A stretch of 64,000 nucleotides of DNA from the NCBI GenBank assembly GCA_011319805.1, contig SJRY01000136.1:124001-188000 (forward strand). The letters run 5' to 3'. Below, one piece after another: positions 30,242 to 41,902 of this stretch; within the stretch, counting starts at the first letter, position 1, and each line of letters begins with the position of its first letter. Source of the DNA: Macrocybe gigantea. Taxonomy: Eukaryota; Basidiomycota; Agaricomycetes; Agaricales; Callistosporiaceae. The position numbers were made by a program, and so were the translations under genes. The notes under the pieces are model-generated. The model searched no databases, was not told the DNA's origin, and saw only the letters and a list, made by a program, of their open reading frames with translations.

Positions 30242-31174
30242 AACACGTTATAGTGACTAGAAACAGATGTTCTATGGGCTATCTTTATCAGCATCTATGC
30301 ATTTCTACTGACACGAGGAATTAACTAGAGCACATGCAACTTCTACGTACGTTGGCATTACTTGACTATGCCAGTGACTTGCATCTGCCAAACGACCGCG
30401 AAAGTTGAAAAACGAAGAGCCAAAGAATCTAATTTCGCAGCACTGATTCACTCTTGCGCCTGCAGGAGCGCGCGACGTGAGACAAGGCGCTCCTTCTCTA
30501 ATTCTCGTTGTAGACCACAGAGTGAAGAAGGGAAAGAGCCTTTCTATTTTCGCCCTGAGCACCAGGGATATATTTCAGGGAATGACTTGCCCATGCCTTG
30601 CAATACTTCTCCAGTCCTTTTCTACAACTATCTTTGGCAAGAGAGCAGAAACGTCCCACGTATTTGTTACCTCAAGTGTCTCATGGAAAGAGTCGCTTCT
30701 TTTCCCTGTGTGTAATAGAACAGGGTAAATGGGAATCGGAATCTTCGCGGCGTGTTCAATGGTGAACCCCTCGACAACATACTTAAACAAGATTGCAGCC
30801 TTGCCGTCACCGTCATGGATAGGACAGATGATTGACATCTGATGAAAACGATCTGCTGGACGGTAACTGTTATAATTTTGTTGGGTTTCCAAGAACAGAA
30901 ATTTGAGCACGGTATTACAACTGTTCTGTCTGACCATTACATAGAAAACACTTTTCTATACACATCTGTGACAATCTCGCCCAAGTGGCTCGGCTTCGGA
31001 ACATGAAATCAGGCCATCGAGCCACCAAAGAGCCCTGTGATCGACACTAAGTAAAAAACAACTGTTCAGTGCAACCGGTACTTACAGTATTTTGCTGCAT
31101 ATTTGACGGTGATGTCGGGTGAACCGACGACACACTAAAAGCGAAATGACAGTCAGCGACCTGCGCTCGTACTT
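30242..31174. other. Intergenic, no supported gene
   Basis: Several short ORFs on both strands show no recognisable domain and no coherent splice structure. I see no RNA gene or repeat here. Confidence 0.5.
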
Positions 31175-31937
31175 TCACGAAGCACATACAGAGGCGGGAG
31201 GCTGCCCTTCTCTGGTATCAGTTCGGTAGACCTCTTCCGCTAATGCTCCTTGGACAGCTTTCAAGCTAACCCAATCAATATCCTGAGCACCAGTGGGGGC
31301 GGTCAGGCCACCAGTTTTGGCGGCCAAAACATATGCGTTAGAGTTACCGGCATATTGCCCTTGAGACGTGAAATCCCATTTAGCAATAATACCACTGCCG
31401 GACGGATTAGCAGCATGATAATGTTGGCCTGTGGAACGCCAGTTGTTAATCTCAGGTTCGGGCGCAAAGGGCACCGGGAGCTCACCAAGAATCTCGCCGG
31501 CCTTCACTGAGTGGAGGACGGAGATCAAAGTCTGTGGCGTGACAAAGGGAGGAGCGGCTTTCCAAGCCTGTATAGCAAAGTCCTGGACTCTGTCGAATGC
31601 GCCAGTGTTGTAAAGGCAGGAAATATCGAAGAGTTCTGCAAGGGCTCCAATATTGCTACATGTCGAGCATGCTATATGAGGACAAGGTATCCGCAGAAAA
31701 GAAAGTAATGAGATCTCACCTGTACTTGCCATTGACGCAGGTGTAGTTTTGCGTGCCAATGGCGACGGCAACGAAGGACGGCTTGGTCGTCGGTTCCGCC
31801 ATAGCTGATTGACCAGGAGGGAGGTCCACCGTGGCTTTTGAGATATCACATTTTCCGCGCTTAACGTGGGGGTTTGCCAGAGCAGCAGAAGCAAACAGTA
31901 AAGAAAAGAGTGATGAGGCCAACATGGGTCTGTTCAA
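31175..31937 (-). CDS. Secreted DUF3455-family protein
   Basis: The exons are 31937-31720 and 31655-31175 with intron 31656-31719 (GTGAGA..TAG), giving 232 residues. A classical signal peptide (MNRPMLASSLFSLLFASAALA) precedes a mature protein starting NPHVKRG. The sequence TQNYTC..NGKY, ALAELFDISCLY, GQHYHAANPSGSG, KWDF and PTGAQDIDWVSLK follows the pattern of fungal DUF3455 proteins, often annotated loosely as malate dehydrogenase-like without evidence. The three Cys in the first half (KCD, YTC, ISC) are probably structural. The biochemical function of the family is unknown. Confidence 0.85.
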
Positions 31938-33417
31938 AGAGCGTATTGTTCACTTTTGGGGTCAGTGGAGGAGGGCTAGTTGCTGAAGAAAGTTCAGAGA
32001 TTAAATGGCAGATATTTATACCTACCACATCCTACCCTGATGAGTTCCCGCAGTCAGTGAAATCAGTAAGGACTTGCAAAGGATACAAGCAGAAGCGCTG
32101 TCGCAATCGTGCGGGAATGCCAGACGCCTGCCATCTGCCCAACGTCGAAAGTTTCACAGCTGCTGATACACATTTGCGAGTCGGGCGCGACTCTCAAAAG
32201 CATGCCTACAGTATGTTGAGAGATCTTCCGTCGTTTGTCACTGTTCATTAACACTTTCAAGTTCGTACCTGACAGGAAGAAAAAGATGCGTTTTGAGACC
32301 CTAGCAACCGCTTCGAAGAATGAATTGATATAGAAAGAAGTTCTACCCAGAAGATGGATTCGATTCACGATATGAAAAAAGGTTCGAGTGTTAAGACGGC
32401 ACTGTACGGCTGTATTATTATTAGCATCAAGCGCGACTGTTTTTGGGTGATTGATTTGAACGGAGAAAAACGGTGATAGGATTATATGCATACCCTGCCA
32501 CCGAACGAGCACCCGCCTCGGGACGCATAGATAACGTCTTCGTTGTTGAGGAGCTTCTTCGCAACAAGGAACCAGCACAGTTTGCCGCAGGAATACGGTC
32601 CCGGTGTCAATAGTCATGAGCGCTCAAGGTCTATTCCACTATCCCTTAATCCTGTTGAAAACGTAGAGAACGTTTATATCGGCGAATCCCAGTCTCACTA
32701 GGTTGACAGAAGGAAGGATGAAGCTGGGATTGGCAACCGGGAAATGGCGAGGAAGAAGACGATGCCGCGACCCCCAAGACCTTCGAGATTCAGGTATGAT
32801 CGACGGGGCAGACGAGGGAAACTTTCCAAGAAAATTTCCACTGGTGAGGAGAATGCGGGATCAGGATCAAGCAAACGGTGGACATTAATCTGTTTCAAGT
32901 GTTGACAGATCGGCGAGGTCAAATGAAGGCGAAGGAGGGCTCTGAACGATCCATATCAGAGGCATAGCATTTCCCTGCTCAACACTGGCCGTGCAATAGT
33001 CAGAAGAACTGTCAGAACTACTGACAGCCAGAAACACGGTCGGGACAATCAAGCAAGATGGCATCGGATAATCATGACCATCAATCATGTCAAGGCGGAG
33101 CCGTGCATTATCGAAATGCAAGCCATATCATGAAGTTGTGGGAGGGAGGCGTGCGCCGCTTTGGTGGTTGGACTGAGAGTCTAGATAGGATTGAAGCTCT
33201 GAGTTTCAAATATAATGCAAGGCAGACTCCATTGTCGTCGTGGCTCACGGTGAACGTGAAAGGAAAGGTGCAAACAACACGAACTTGCGTGAGGTGATTG
33301 GGCGGCATAATGTGTCAGAGTGTCAAATTGTCAACTTGTGTTGGGAACAACACTCTCCTCCGTTCCCTCACTGCTGGACACGTCAAAGCTCGCTCATCAG
33401 AAACGAGCTGTGTGCTC
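31938..33417. other. Intergenic, no supported gene
   Basis: The longest ORF (32063-32617, minus, 184 codons) has a composition unlike a protein gene, and I find no splice-consistent extension or domain. Nothing else was recognised. Confidence 0.45.
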
Positions 33418-34344
33418 ATGCGAACGTTTTACCTAACTGAACTCCTCCTTCTAACCTTGCTCATCGCTTTCTCCGGGAATGTCGCATTCACTTCTGAATT
33501 AGAAGATGAGAGCCTATACACGCCTGCCGAGATTCAAAGGAACGCACAGCGGAAGGCTCTGGGCATGCCACCCATTCCTCCGAAAGCTTTGAGAAAGAAG
33601 GTGCCTAAGAAAAGTAAAGGCAGAGCTGGAAACGCGGGGTCGGGTGCGTTGGGCATTGTCCTTATTGAAGCTGAACGTCACCTTAACTTAGTGGCGACTC
33701 ATAGTACCGTTGTCCATGGGACAGTGGGTCATCGCTTCTCGCCGCATGGCGTTCCATTGACTTCGGCGCTGCAGAACCTCGACAGGCTATATCGCTGTGT
33801 TGTATGACAATATTGATGGACCTGTTGTCGGATATCTCAGCAACCACAAGATAGTCTTCTCTCTTATAGAAGCGACGGAATATCAGTATACCACCATGGG
33901 AGGGCTTATGGAAATACGTGAAGCGAACTCTCACTACCGGCTGTGCGTTGTAACAGGACTATACGGACAGTCTTTGGGATTTGGATCTAAAAAGTACTTC
34001 CCACAATGTGCTAAAGTTTCCTATTTTCTCAATTACTGCATATCTGCAGCTTCCACGTCCCTCGGCGTACGCGTTTATCTAGTACGTTATGGTCGCCTGT
34101 TGCGCATTTCGTCATTCGCTCATTATCCTGAAGCCGGTGATGGTGATACACCCTTTCACGACCATTCGACGGCCCAACATCTGGAAACGACCGTTGTAAG
34201 TCATCGTGGCATCATATTTTATATATCAATTGCGTATAGTCGGGTCTCCTGTAGTTCTCATTAGACCCTGCAACCGGCGAGATCGAAATCCATTGGGTGA
34301 ACCCGGATAGGAGTGAGTTTGAATATCCTCATCATTATCCTTGA
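33418..34344 (+). CDS. Putative secreted protein, exon structure partly unresolved
   Basis: The chosen ATG gives an N terminus MRTFYLTELLLLTLLIAFSG that looks like a signal peptide. It is followed by YTPAEIQRNAQRKALGMPPIPP, a stretch typical of a basidiomycete-specific group of secreted proteins of unknown function (residues around N-x-R..GLPPLPP). Removing an intron 33644-33785 joins this to SGYIAVLYDNIDGPVVGYLS, which also fits that group. A donor GTAAGT at 34196 and an acceptor ending at 34264 suggest a last intron. The final segment with IEIHWVNPDR is in a frame I cannot connect cleanly, so an additional intron or a frameshift is likely. It could be a pseudogene. Confidence 0.5.
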
Positions 34345-34677
34345 ACCCCAACTGCCCGTCACCTAGGCCGCCATGATATCCATATCATTCTCCGAGGAAC
34401 ACGAATATATTATGCAGGAGATGCCACAACATTCAGGTCTCAAATCAATGAAGAAGTCCTGCCTACCGTGGTATGTGGCTATCCTGAATTTCAATTCTAG
34501 GGTCTGAAATGCACCTCTCTGAAAGGTATATAAATGGATCCCAAAAGATTCTCCCGAACCACTCGAGATGTGATTGATGTGTATATTATCGAACTTTCGA
34601 TTGTTCAGCTCAAAAAATGGGTAATGAGGATGCATAGAAGCTTCAAGGTGCCGTCGCGACAATGCCATAACAATTGA
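34345..34677. other. Convergent 3' region, no gene seen
   Basis: This is the spacer between two genes that converge. Only short unsupported ORFs are present. Confidence 0.5.
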
Positions 34678-36359
34678 TTATTGTATAGCTATCATTCCGA
34701 CGAGAAGAGGAACGATCAAAGGAACCAGCACGAGCAATGCCTGCAGCGGAGATCGTTCATCAATCCACACCCACATGTAAAACATGGAGCGAAAAGGTCC
34801 ATAATTATAATCGGGCCTAGAAATTTCCTGATTGACACGCAAACGCCGCATCCTGACAGTGTACCACGCTGTCTCGACGCCTGCACCTATCAGTGGTATA
34901 CGTGGTATGTAGTTCCAGAGGCGTTCCAATGACATGGGAAAATGCATGCTGAAGTTCGGTCCCGGTAAGAAAGGTTTGTCTAGGTCATTATTGTCTCTGA
35001 GCCTCTTCAGTAGAACGTGAGGCAAGTCAGGACATAGTAATGACGCTCGCCCAATGCCGAGTAAGTGGGCATGATTTGAGACCAGCACCGAAGAGAGGAT
35101 CTCTGGAGTGTTCAATCCTCCTGTCAGGAGAATCAATGGCAGAGGCCGCTGCAGGTGATCTGGCGGTATCGACTTCAACGATTGCACGGCTTGGCGAGAG
35201 AAGCGAGAGAAGAATGCTTGTCGAGAGGAGCTCGACGAAGAAAGAAATTCTGACGTGATTTAGGTTACTGAAATGAGAATAAGATGGCATGGCCGACCTG
35301 GTCTTTCGTAATCCCCTCCGCTTATTTCGATAAAATCCAGAGCGTCCCAACTGGCCATCTTTTGGACATGACTCAATGCACGCCCTTCGCTGACCAAGGA
35401 ATATGCATAGTCAGCTGCATTAACTTTAACGCCAACGATGAAATCATCAGGAACCACTTCGCGTATGGCGGAGACGATCCTGCGCAAGAAGCGTAATGCG
35501 TTGTCCTCATCTGAAGAGTACTTGTCTGCCCGGTGATTCGACTTGAAAAAAATCATTGTTAGTCCACTTTGAAATTGGCGTAAGATCCAAACGAACCTTG
35601 GGCGACATGAACTGAGAAAGGAGATCTAGATAAGTCAACCCCACTGAAAGTTCTGGACAGCCCACACCAGTACTCACATCCATGGGCAGCATGCAACTGA
35701 ATCCCATCAAAACCTGATTCCAAAGCCATTTTAGCGCCCTTGACGAACTGCGCTATGGTGTCGAGTATTTCAACCTCGGACATCGCTTTAGGTGTCTGAA
35801 AAGCAATTCTGTGCAGCAAACTGGACAATAGACCACGTTCGTCGCCTTTGATGCGAATGGCGCTGGGACCGAGTGGAGGGTGGAACGGTCTTCGACCGCC
35901 GATGATATTGAGTGACTGTCGTCCTGCATGGCTTAGTTGCATTACCGCCAACGGTTCCGACGAGTTACTTGAGCCATTGTTCCCGTGGATAGCAGAAGCG
36001 AGATCCTTAAATAACTTCAGCGTTTCTCCAGTGACTTCGTTTGGCACGACAATGTCGCGGCCAAGGGAGAGGTGGGAAGAAGAAACCTGAACATTTCCAG
36101 TTATAATCATACCCCAATCATACTTGGACCAGATTGAATACAATTCCAAGTGACGCCTGTTCGGAAGACCGCCCAGGAAGCTCGCTAGATGTTCATATAA
36201 TGCAACCTTGAAAGAGCTGAGTTCGTAAACCTGGTTCGAAGTCGGTTTTGGTTTTCACTGTCCCACCTTGACGAGTCTGTTCCGAATGCTGCGCCCGCAA
36301 GGCAGAATTATAGGCGTGAATGGCCCGCCGCTGTCGAGAGCATAGTCAGGACCAGTCAT
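34678..36359 (-). CDS. Second OYE-type flavin oxidoreductase with hydrophobic C-terminal tail
   Basis: The exons on the minus strand are 36359-36267, 36206-35678, 35625-35597, 35541-35298 and 35249-34678, giving 488 residues in one frame. Family motifs are ILPCGRSIRNRLVKVALYEHL, GMIITGNVQVS, VMQLSHAGRQS, GIQLHAAHGYLLSQFMSPK (across the splice), DFIEISGGDYE and ILLTGGLNTPEI. Exon 3 is only 29 nt. The donor of intron 4 is GTCGGC, weaker than the others. After the barrel the chain ends with a hydrophobic stretch (LVLVPLIVPLLVGMIAI) a few residues from the stop, compatible with a tail anchor in the ER or mitochondrial outer membrane. This gene is divergent from TFIIE alpha, with about 220 bp between their ATGs. 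The start could be an upstream in-frame ATG at 36455. Confidence 0.9.
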
Positions 36360-36580
36360 ACCTCGAGGGAAGGTAAACAAAGGATTTGTAAGGCAGGAGT
36401 TGGCGTTGCGGCTGTGTCTCAAATTTTCCAAGCCTTTTCCTCGAACGACCATCATCTCGACCGAGCGGCTTCGGCAACGCTAAATATCGAGCGTCGAACA
36501 GCTTAACTACACATTTCCTGCGGTCGCAGCAGGCTTGCGGCCCTTGGGCCTTTGTTGGGAGCGACAGCTGTCGGTAGACA
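36360..36580. promoter_or_regulatory. Shared divergent promoter region
   Basis: These 221 bp separate the ATGs of the minus-strand OYE gene and the plus-strand TFIIE alpha gene. It must hold both promoters. No clear TATA box is visible, which is usual for fungal housekeeping genes. Confidence 0.5.
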
Positions 36581-38518
36581 ATGGCGACCAAGGAAGACCA
36601 AGAAACCCTTCGTCTCCTCGTTCAGCATGTGGCAAGGGCATTTTACGATGCCAAGTACACTATCATCATGGATCAGCTTGCTCGACATCCGGTGTAAGTA
36701 GCAGTTGAGATAGAAATTCCACAGAGCCCTTCGGCTCCCTTTTTATTTCATGCGCAAGTGCGAATAGATACCGATGCTTATTCCCCTTTTCCTTCCTTCA
36801 CGATTCGGTCTTCTTGCGGGTGTAATTCATCTAGTCTCAAAGATGACGATCTGGCCGGACGAATGGGTCTGCAACCGAAAGAGCTGAACAAGGTCATCGC
36901 AGTTTTATCAAATGACTGTCTGGTCAAAGTGTGCGTGTCATGGGGTTCCATCCACCTTAACGGCACAATCTCTCATATACTTTGTTGATTCGACGTTGTC
37001 TTTACTCAGTTATCGTCAGAATGAGCTCAAGGAGGGCGCACAGAGGTCCGTCGGCAAGCAATATTACTACATCGACTATGAGTACTTTTGCAACGTCGTC
37101 AAGTGGCGTATCGCAAAGATGCGGCACATCATCGACTCCTCGCTTCGAAACGTAAGTGCATGGAAGCATACTACTTCCCTTCTTCAACTGACCACGCAAC
37201 AGGAGCTGGACAACAAAGGATACATCTGTCCGCAGTGCAAGCAATCGTATTCTGCCCTCGAAGTCGACAAATTGATGGACTTCTCGCGTGGCATCCTCGT
37301 GTGCGAGATATGTCATGCTGAAGTAGTGGATAATGAAAACGCGGAGAACGTGCAGGGCAGCAAGGATAGGATGCAGAGGTTCAATCATCAGATGCGCTTC
37401 ATCAGGGAAGGCCTTCAAAAGAGCGAACAAATGATCCTGCCTGCGTATGTTTGGCTGCTTTGCCAACCGAGGAGAAGGCTGAATTGATTACTTTAGCTTC
37501 GACGTCGCGGCCTGGGTGAAAAATAATTTTGGTGATCAGGAGAAGCAAAAGGCTTCTCAAGCAGGAGCTGGCTTGAAGATTGCCGGCTCCGACTCAACGA
37601 AGAAGGAAGATGAGGGTATTGGAATCATGATGTCGATGGACAAGGACGAGCACACGCGCAAGTTGGAACGTGCCGCCGAGGCCGAGCTGAAGAGACAGCA
37701 AAATGCCTTACCGTCCTGGCACTTGAAGAGCACTATCACGGGCGACTTGACCGCGTTGGGTGTGAAGGAGAGTGCAAGAGTGGAAAGCCACGTAACGAGC
37801 GTGTCGAGTTCCAATGATGATATACTCAGAGGGTTAGGAGTAGTTGGTGTTAAGCCTGAGAAACCAGCTGCACCAGTGGAAGATGTTAAGCCGGATGTCA
37901 CTCAGGAAGTTGACTGTGAGTTCTCCCACCACGAGGTCTACCTGATCCGTCATTTATGCATGTCGCGCCAGATTATGACCAGTATTATGCGTCGTTAGCC
38001 GCTTCGACATCGACTGCCGTGTCAACCGCACCAACGCCATCTGGCCTCAGCCTGCCTGGGAGCTCGGAATACGGAGATTTAGCGGTGGAAGAGGAAGAAG
38101 ATCGAAAACCGTCTTTGGAGTATCTTGATTCTTTGAACGAGTATCGGAAACGGTCCAGATCACAAGAAGATGTGGGCTCTGTAGCGAAGAGCAAAATTGC
38201 ACGAGTTGGCGAAGAAGTCAATGGGGCAGTGAATGGCACTAACGGCGTCCCATCACATGTTGAGGCGCATATCAGCTTGGAAGCTGACGCCACCATGTTT
38301 GAGGACATTGCCCCGCCGTCAATGTCGCCTGAAGATGACCCTATGATTTACGGTGAGTTCATGGAACCCTAGCAGCATGCCTTTAGCTAACGTAGAACTC
38401 CTTTCTTATAGTGAATGGTAAACCAGTACCTTTCTCCCAGGTGACAGAGGAAGATCACGAGCTTATGACGCCCGACGAATACATGGCGTACTTTGAAGTC
38501 ATGCAATCGCGTTCATGA
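36581..38518 (+). CDS. TFA1: Transcription initiation factor IIE, alpha subunit
   Basis: This is a general transcription factor of RNA polymerase II that binds the pre-initiation complex and recruits and regulates TFIIH in the nucleus. Seven exons (36581-36693, 36835-36930, 37010-37151, 37203-37444, 37497-37915, 37972-38352, 38412-38518) give exactly 500 codons. The N terminus holds a winged-helix domain (FYDAKYTIIMDQLARHPV, LKDDDLAGRMGLQPKELNKV, YYYIDYEYFCNVVKWRI). A zinc ribbon follows with CPQCKQSY and CEICHAEV. The C-terminal half is charged and low in complexity (EEEEDRKPSLEYL) and ends MTPDEYMAYFEVMQSRS, like the acidic tail of fungal TFIIE alpha. All splice sites are GT..AG and in phase. 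Confidence 0.96.
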
Positions 38519-40471
38519 GCCGGAGCGTGGTGGAGTGGTGTGGTACGATGAAAACGTGCAACACACGCATAGAAGTACTGTACTATCACATGGCAATGTA
38601 ATTAATTGTCCTGAGCATTTGGGTACCGGCTATGAACGATTAAAGGCATCGGCATTTCACAAACCTCAGCTCGACTTCCTCACAGTGTTCGCAGCCGAAA
38701 ACATGAGATATATGGATGGAACTGAATGAAATATCAACTGAGTGAAGATTGACGGCGCGATCGTGACCACGTACTCAATGCCAGATTCCAGATCAAAGTT
38801 CTACGTAATTTTCTTGTCCGTTCTGTCTCTGATTTAGATTTCGTGAACGTGGAGAGAAGATGAATTGTGTACCGAGTGTGCTGCATCCATGCGGGCCGCC
38901 TTTGCGACGATTTCGGGATCCACTTTTTTATCTTTCAGCCGCGCAAGATTTCCTCTAGGAGCGACGCTAGTCACATGCACATGAGCAGGAATGGATGCTG
39001 GAACTGTACTTCAACACACTTGTTAAACCCAATTGCTTTGTTGATCAGTCCGGCCTGGGAAGAATATAAAAAAAAAAGGGGGGGGGGGGGGGGGTTCGGC
39101 CGTTGGGAATGGATATACTTACTCTCAATACCGCGGGATAGAGACCGACGAACCAGACCAGAGGAATTGAATAGAGCGAAAGAGAACTTGATAGAAGCGA
39201 CATCTGTAGGTGGCCATACAGTTGATTGGCGTCTCTTGCCTGCTGGATGCTTATATAGGAACGTAGCCCCTTAGTCCACGTCAGAAAATCAATTTCACAT
39301 CGTCTGTAAACTTAGCCGGCAGGTTGGTACGTGTACCACCGGCGGACCGCAGAGACGACATAAATTGTTGGGAATTCAAAGTTAGGATGGATATGATAGA
39401 TTCTGACAACTAAAGCGTCCTATTCTCTTTCCAAATCTTTCCACGAGCAACGTGCTCATGACGTCTCGTGAAAAGCTGACATGTTCTTCCTTCCCACCAC
39501 TCTTAACAGCCTCAACCCTGACCGATGTCTGCATCCTGGTCGTAATTCTCCTCAACCCCCACAGGAACACTGTGACACTATGCATGGAGCAGAAGTTCTG
39601 TCCTGGACATATCTTGTATCAAATCCTCGGGTCAATGATCAGGACGGGTTGCTGTCAGCGGCATGTTGCAGCCGCCACCATATGTCGTATGGGATCGTCG
39701 TCTCAGAAAGACGTGTGGTGGGACGAAGAAATCGGACGTCGGTAGGAAAGCGTTACGCGGGCGGGGCGATGGAGGGAGACTAGTCGATTTCGCAACGACA
39801 ATGAACGTTCACCATTCGAAACTCCGAATGTCGATTCTCGTCATCCAAAGGGTAACTCATGCTTGCTTTTCCGCCTCGCGTTCCAACACATCGAGGAAGT
39901 CGTGTTTCCTTCACCGTGCCAGACATGATCCTATGACGCCTCCTGCATCGGCCATCCGGATGTGAAGCCCTCCTTGACAATCTAGTTGGTCTGTTCCAAA
40001 CGGGCGAACGGATTCATGTATCTTTCTTGATGGAGGAACGAACAGGGGATATCCCGGAAAGTCACCAGGGTGGTGATGTCTTGCATAGGCGAGCGACTCC
40101 AGTATTGTGTCGACAAGAGTCATAATTACAAGACTGCCTTAGGATGAGGAATGATGCTGTGTTGAAACAGGATGAAGGTGTCGGCATCGCATGATATCTA
40201 GAAGAGAAAGCAGCTACCTTGCGAGAACCACCGAGTGGGAACCTAGTCGCGAGAGCTTCCTTATGCATGACAACCACATATTTCGTCAATCTCTGGCTGA
40301 GAGTCAGAAACAATGACCCTGAGATCTCGATACGATTGAACACGGGCTGCAGCTACTCGAAGGCCTATGACACAGTGTGTCAGCAGGCGAAAGTGATCAA
40401 TGGACACATTTGCGCACCGTTATGGGTCCAATGCCTAGTTGGAGAAGGTAAAGCATGCTTCAATAGGCTGT
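38519..40471. other. Intergenic, no supported gene
   Basis: This stretch of about 2 kb has only short ORFs without domains. Besides the A10-G17 tract at 39068-39094 nothing structured was seen. Confidence 0.45.
39068..39094 (+). repeat. A10-G17 polypurine tract
   Basis: Ten A are followed by seventeen G without interruption. Such a tract can form triplex or G-quadruplex DNA and is prone to length change; its exact length in the assembly may be unreliable. Confidence 0.85.
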
Positions 40472-41902
40472 TCATCTTTCGTAATATGCGCATCCAACAA
40501 GCTCCAACCAACTCTCCCGGTCCCGATCCCGGCGACAAAGCGAGCCGCTCGAGTCCGAACATCGTCCGACGACGCATATACGATCTCTCGAATCAACGGA
40601 CGTTTGAATTTGGCTCGATTGCCTTGTCACTTGCGTATCGGCGCTCGAACTAGGCGTCCGGACGAGGCAAGGCAAAAGTGAAGGAAGGGTACCCGGAGAA
40701 GATGCATATTGAAGGATGCGTATCAATTGCGCATTGCTCAGAACAGGTGCCAAGAACGACAGTATGTGAAATTGAACTTCGGGAGGTAAGGCAACAAAAT
40801 GAAAGAGGGCGACGTGAGAGTCGTTCATCTCGGATACTAAGACTCGTTTCACACTTTGGTCGTCCAGTGGCGCGTTGTGTTTTTCCCGGTTCCTCGAGCA
40901 TAGCAGCAATGGCCTGGAGTAGCGGAGAAGTAAGAACGCCTGGCGCTCAGTCTCGCGCTGAAGATACAGGTTCCGAGAAAGAATGACTTTTAGGACAGCA
41001 TGGGCTTCCTTCCAAACCCCATAGCTGTCTTCGCCGTCTACGCGGAAGGAGTCAAAAGCGGGATCATCCGACAGCCTATTCGAGAAGCAGTCAAAAGTCG
41101 TTATCGTAAAGTTGTCATTTTCGATGGTTTGAATGATTTGCCTCGCCACATTGAGGCCTAGAGAGTTGCCGCTGCATGTTAACGTATGAAGGCGGCATCG
41201 TTCGGAGGAATGGATATAGTCCATGATATAGGAGCCTGCGTGGGGGGTCATACCGATGCCAGACATATGAAGTTCTTTGAGCCGGAGCGATTTGAGGCCT
41301 GGGAGGAAGACGTGGACGAAGGCATCCGAGAGCTGTCTATTCGACGCTATGGAAAGCAAAGAGAGACATGAACTATTGATCGCGTTTGTAAAGATAGCCG
41401 TTGCCTTTTCGTCTGGACTGAAATTATTCTGGGCAGCAGGGTCGTCGGCATACGAAAAAAAATACCAAGGCAATCTGCCTGCTACTCACATTCTGAAGGA
41501 AAAGTTCCTGGAGGTCCTCGTTGTCATTCAAATACTCCGAGATCGCCGAAAGTCCAGTATTCCCTATGCCATTGGAATTGAGGCTGATGCAAGATATCTT
41601 GTTCCTTCTCCCAATCTCTGAGCTCAAGAAGCGGAATAGAACAACACATCCCTCATCTCCGAGTTCATTATGGCCTAAGACGAGCTTCTTGACAATAGTG
41701 CCGCGCGACACGATGTTCGAAATGATTTCCTCAGCACCTGTTTTAACAGCATACACAACCGAATTCTTCAGCGAAACCCAACAATGAACCTACCGGTGAC
41801 TGAGTAGAGCCCAGACTCCTTCTTGTCAAGGGAACCTGTACGCTTTATAGCTATGATTGCATCCGATGGAGAACGAAGAGGCTTTATCCTGCCTGTCGCC
41901 AT
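40472..41902 (-). CDS. Leucine-rich repeat (RNI-like) protein
   Basis: The exons on the minus strand are 41902-41794, 41737-41490 and 41404-40472, about 429 residues. The leucine-rich repeats are of the ribonuclease-inhibitor type: KKLVLGHNELGDEG, SCISLNSNGIGNTGLSAI, LKELHMSGIGM and LHTLTCSGNSLG. After the repeats comes LPPEVQFHILSFLAPVLS, which resembles an F-box-like helix, then a Ser-rich tail. The third exon starts after an AAAAG acceptor, chosen because it restores the frame; a TTTCAG acceptor 13 bases upstream would not. Such proteins usually serve as protein-binding scaffolds; the partner is unknown. The last 70 residues have unusual composition, so another intron near the 3' end is possible. 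Confidence 0.7.

Noticed and set aside
30575..30937. 120-codon minus-strand ORF between the first OYE gene and DUF3455
   Set aside because: It reads like a protein fragment in places, but I found neither neighbouring exons nor a known motif, so I did not call a gene.
32063..32617. 184-codon minus-strand ORF upstream of the DUF3455 gene
   Set aside because: No domain and an erratic composition with Phe runs; no intron signals extend it.
28758..36359. A secondary-metabolite cluster built around the two OYE genes
   Set aside because: No polyketide synthase, NRPS, terpene synthase, P450 or dedicated transporter lies between or beside them. The two enzymes are of different branches.
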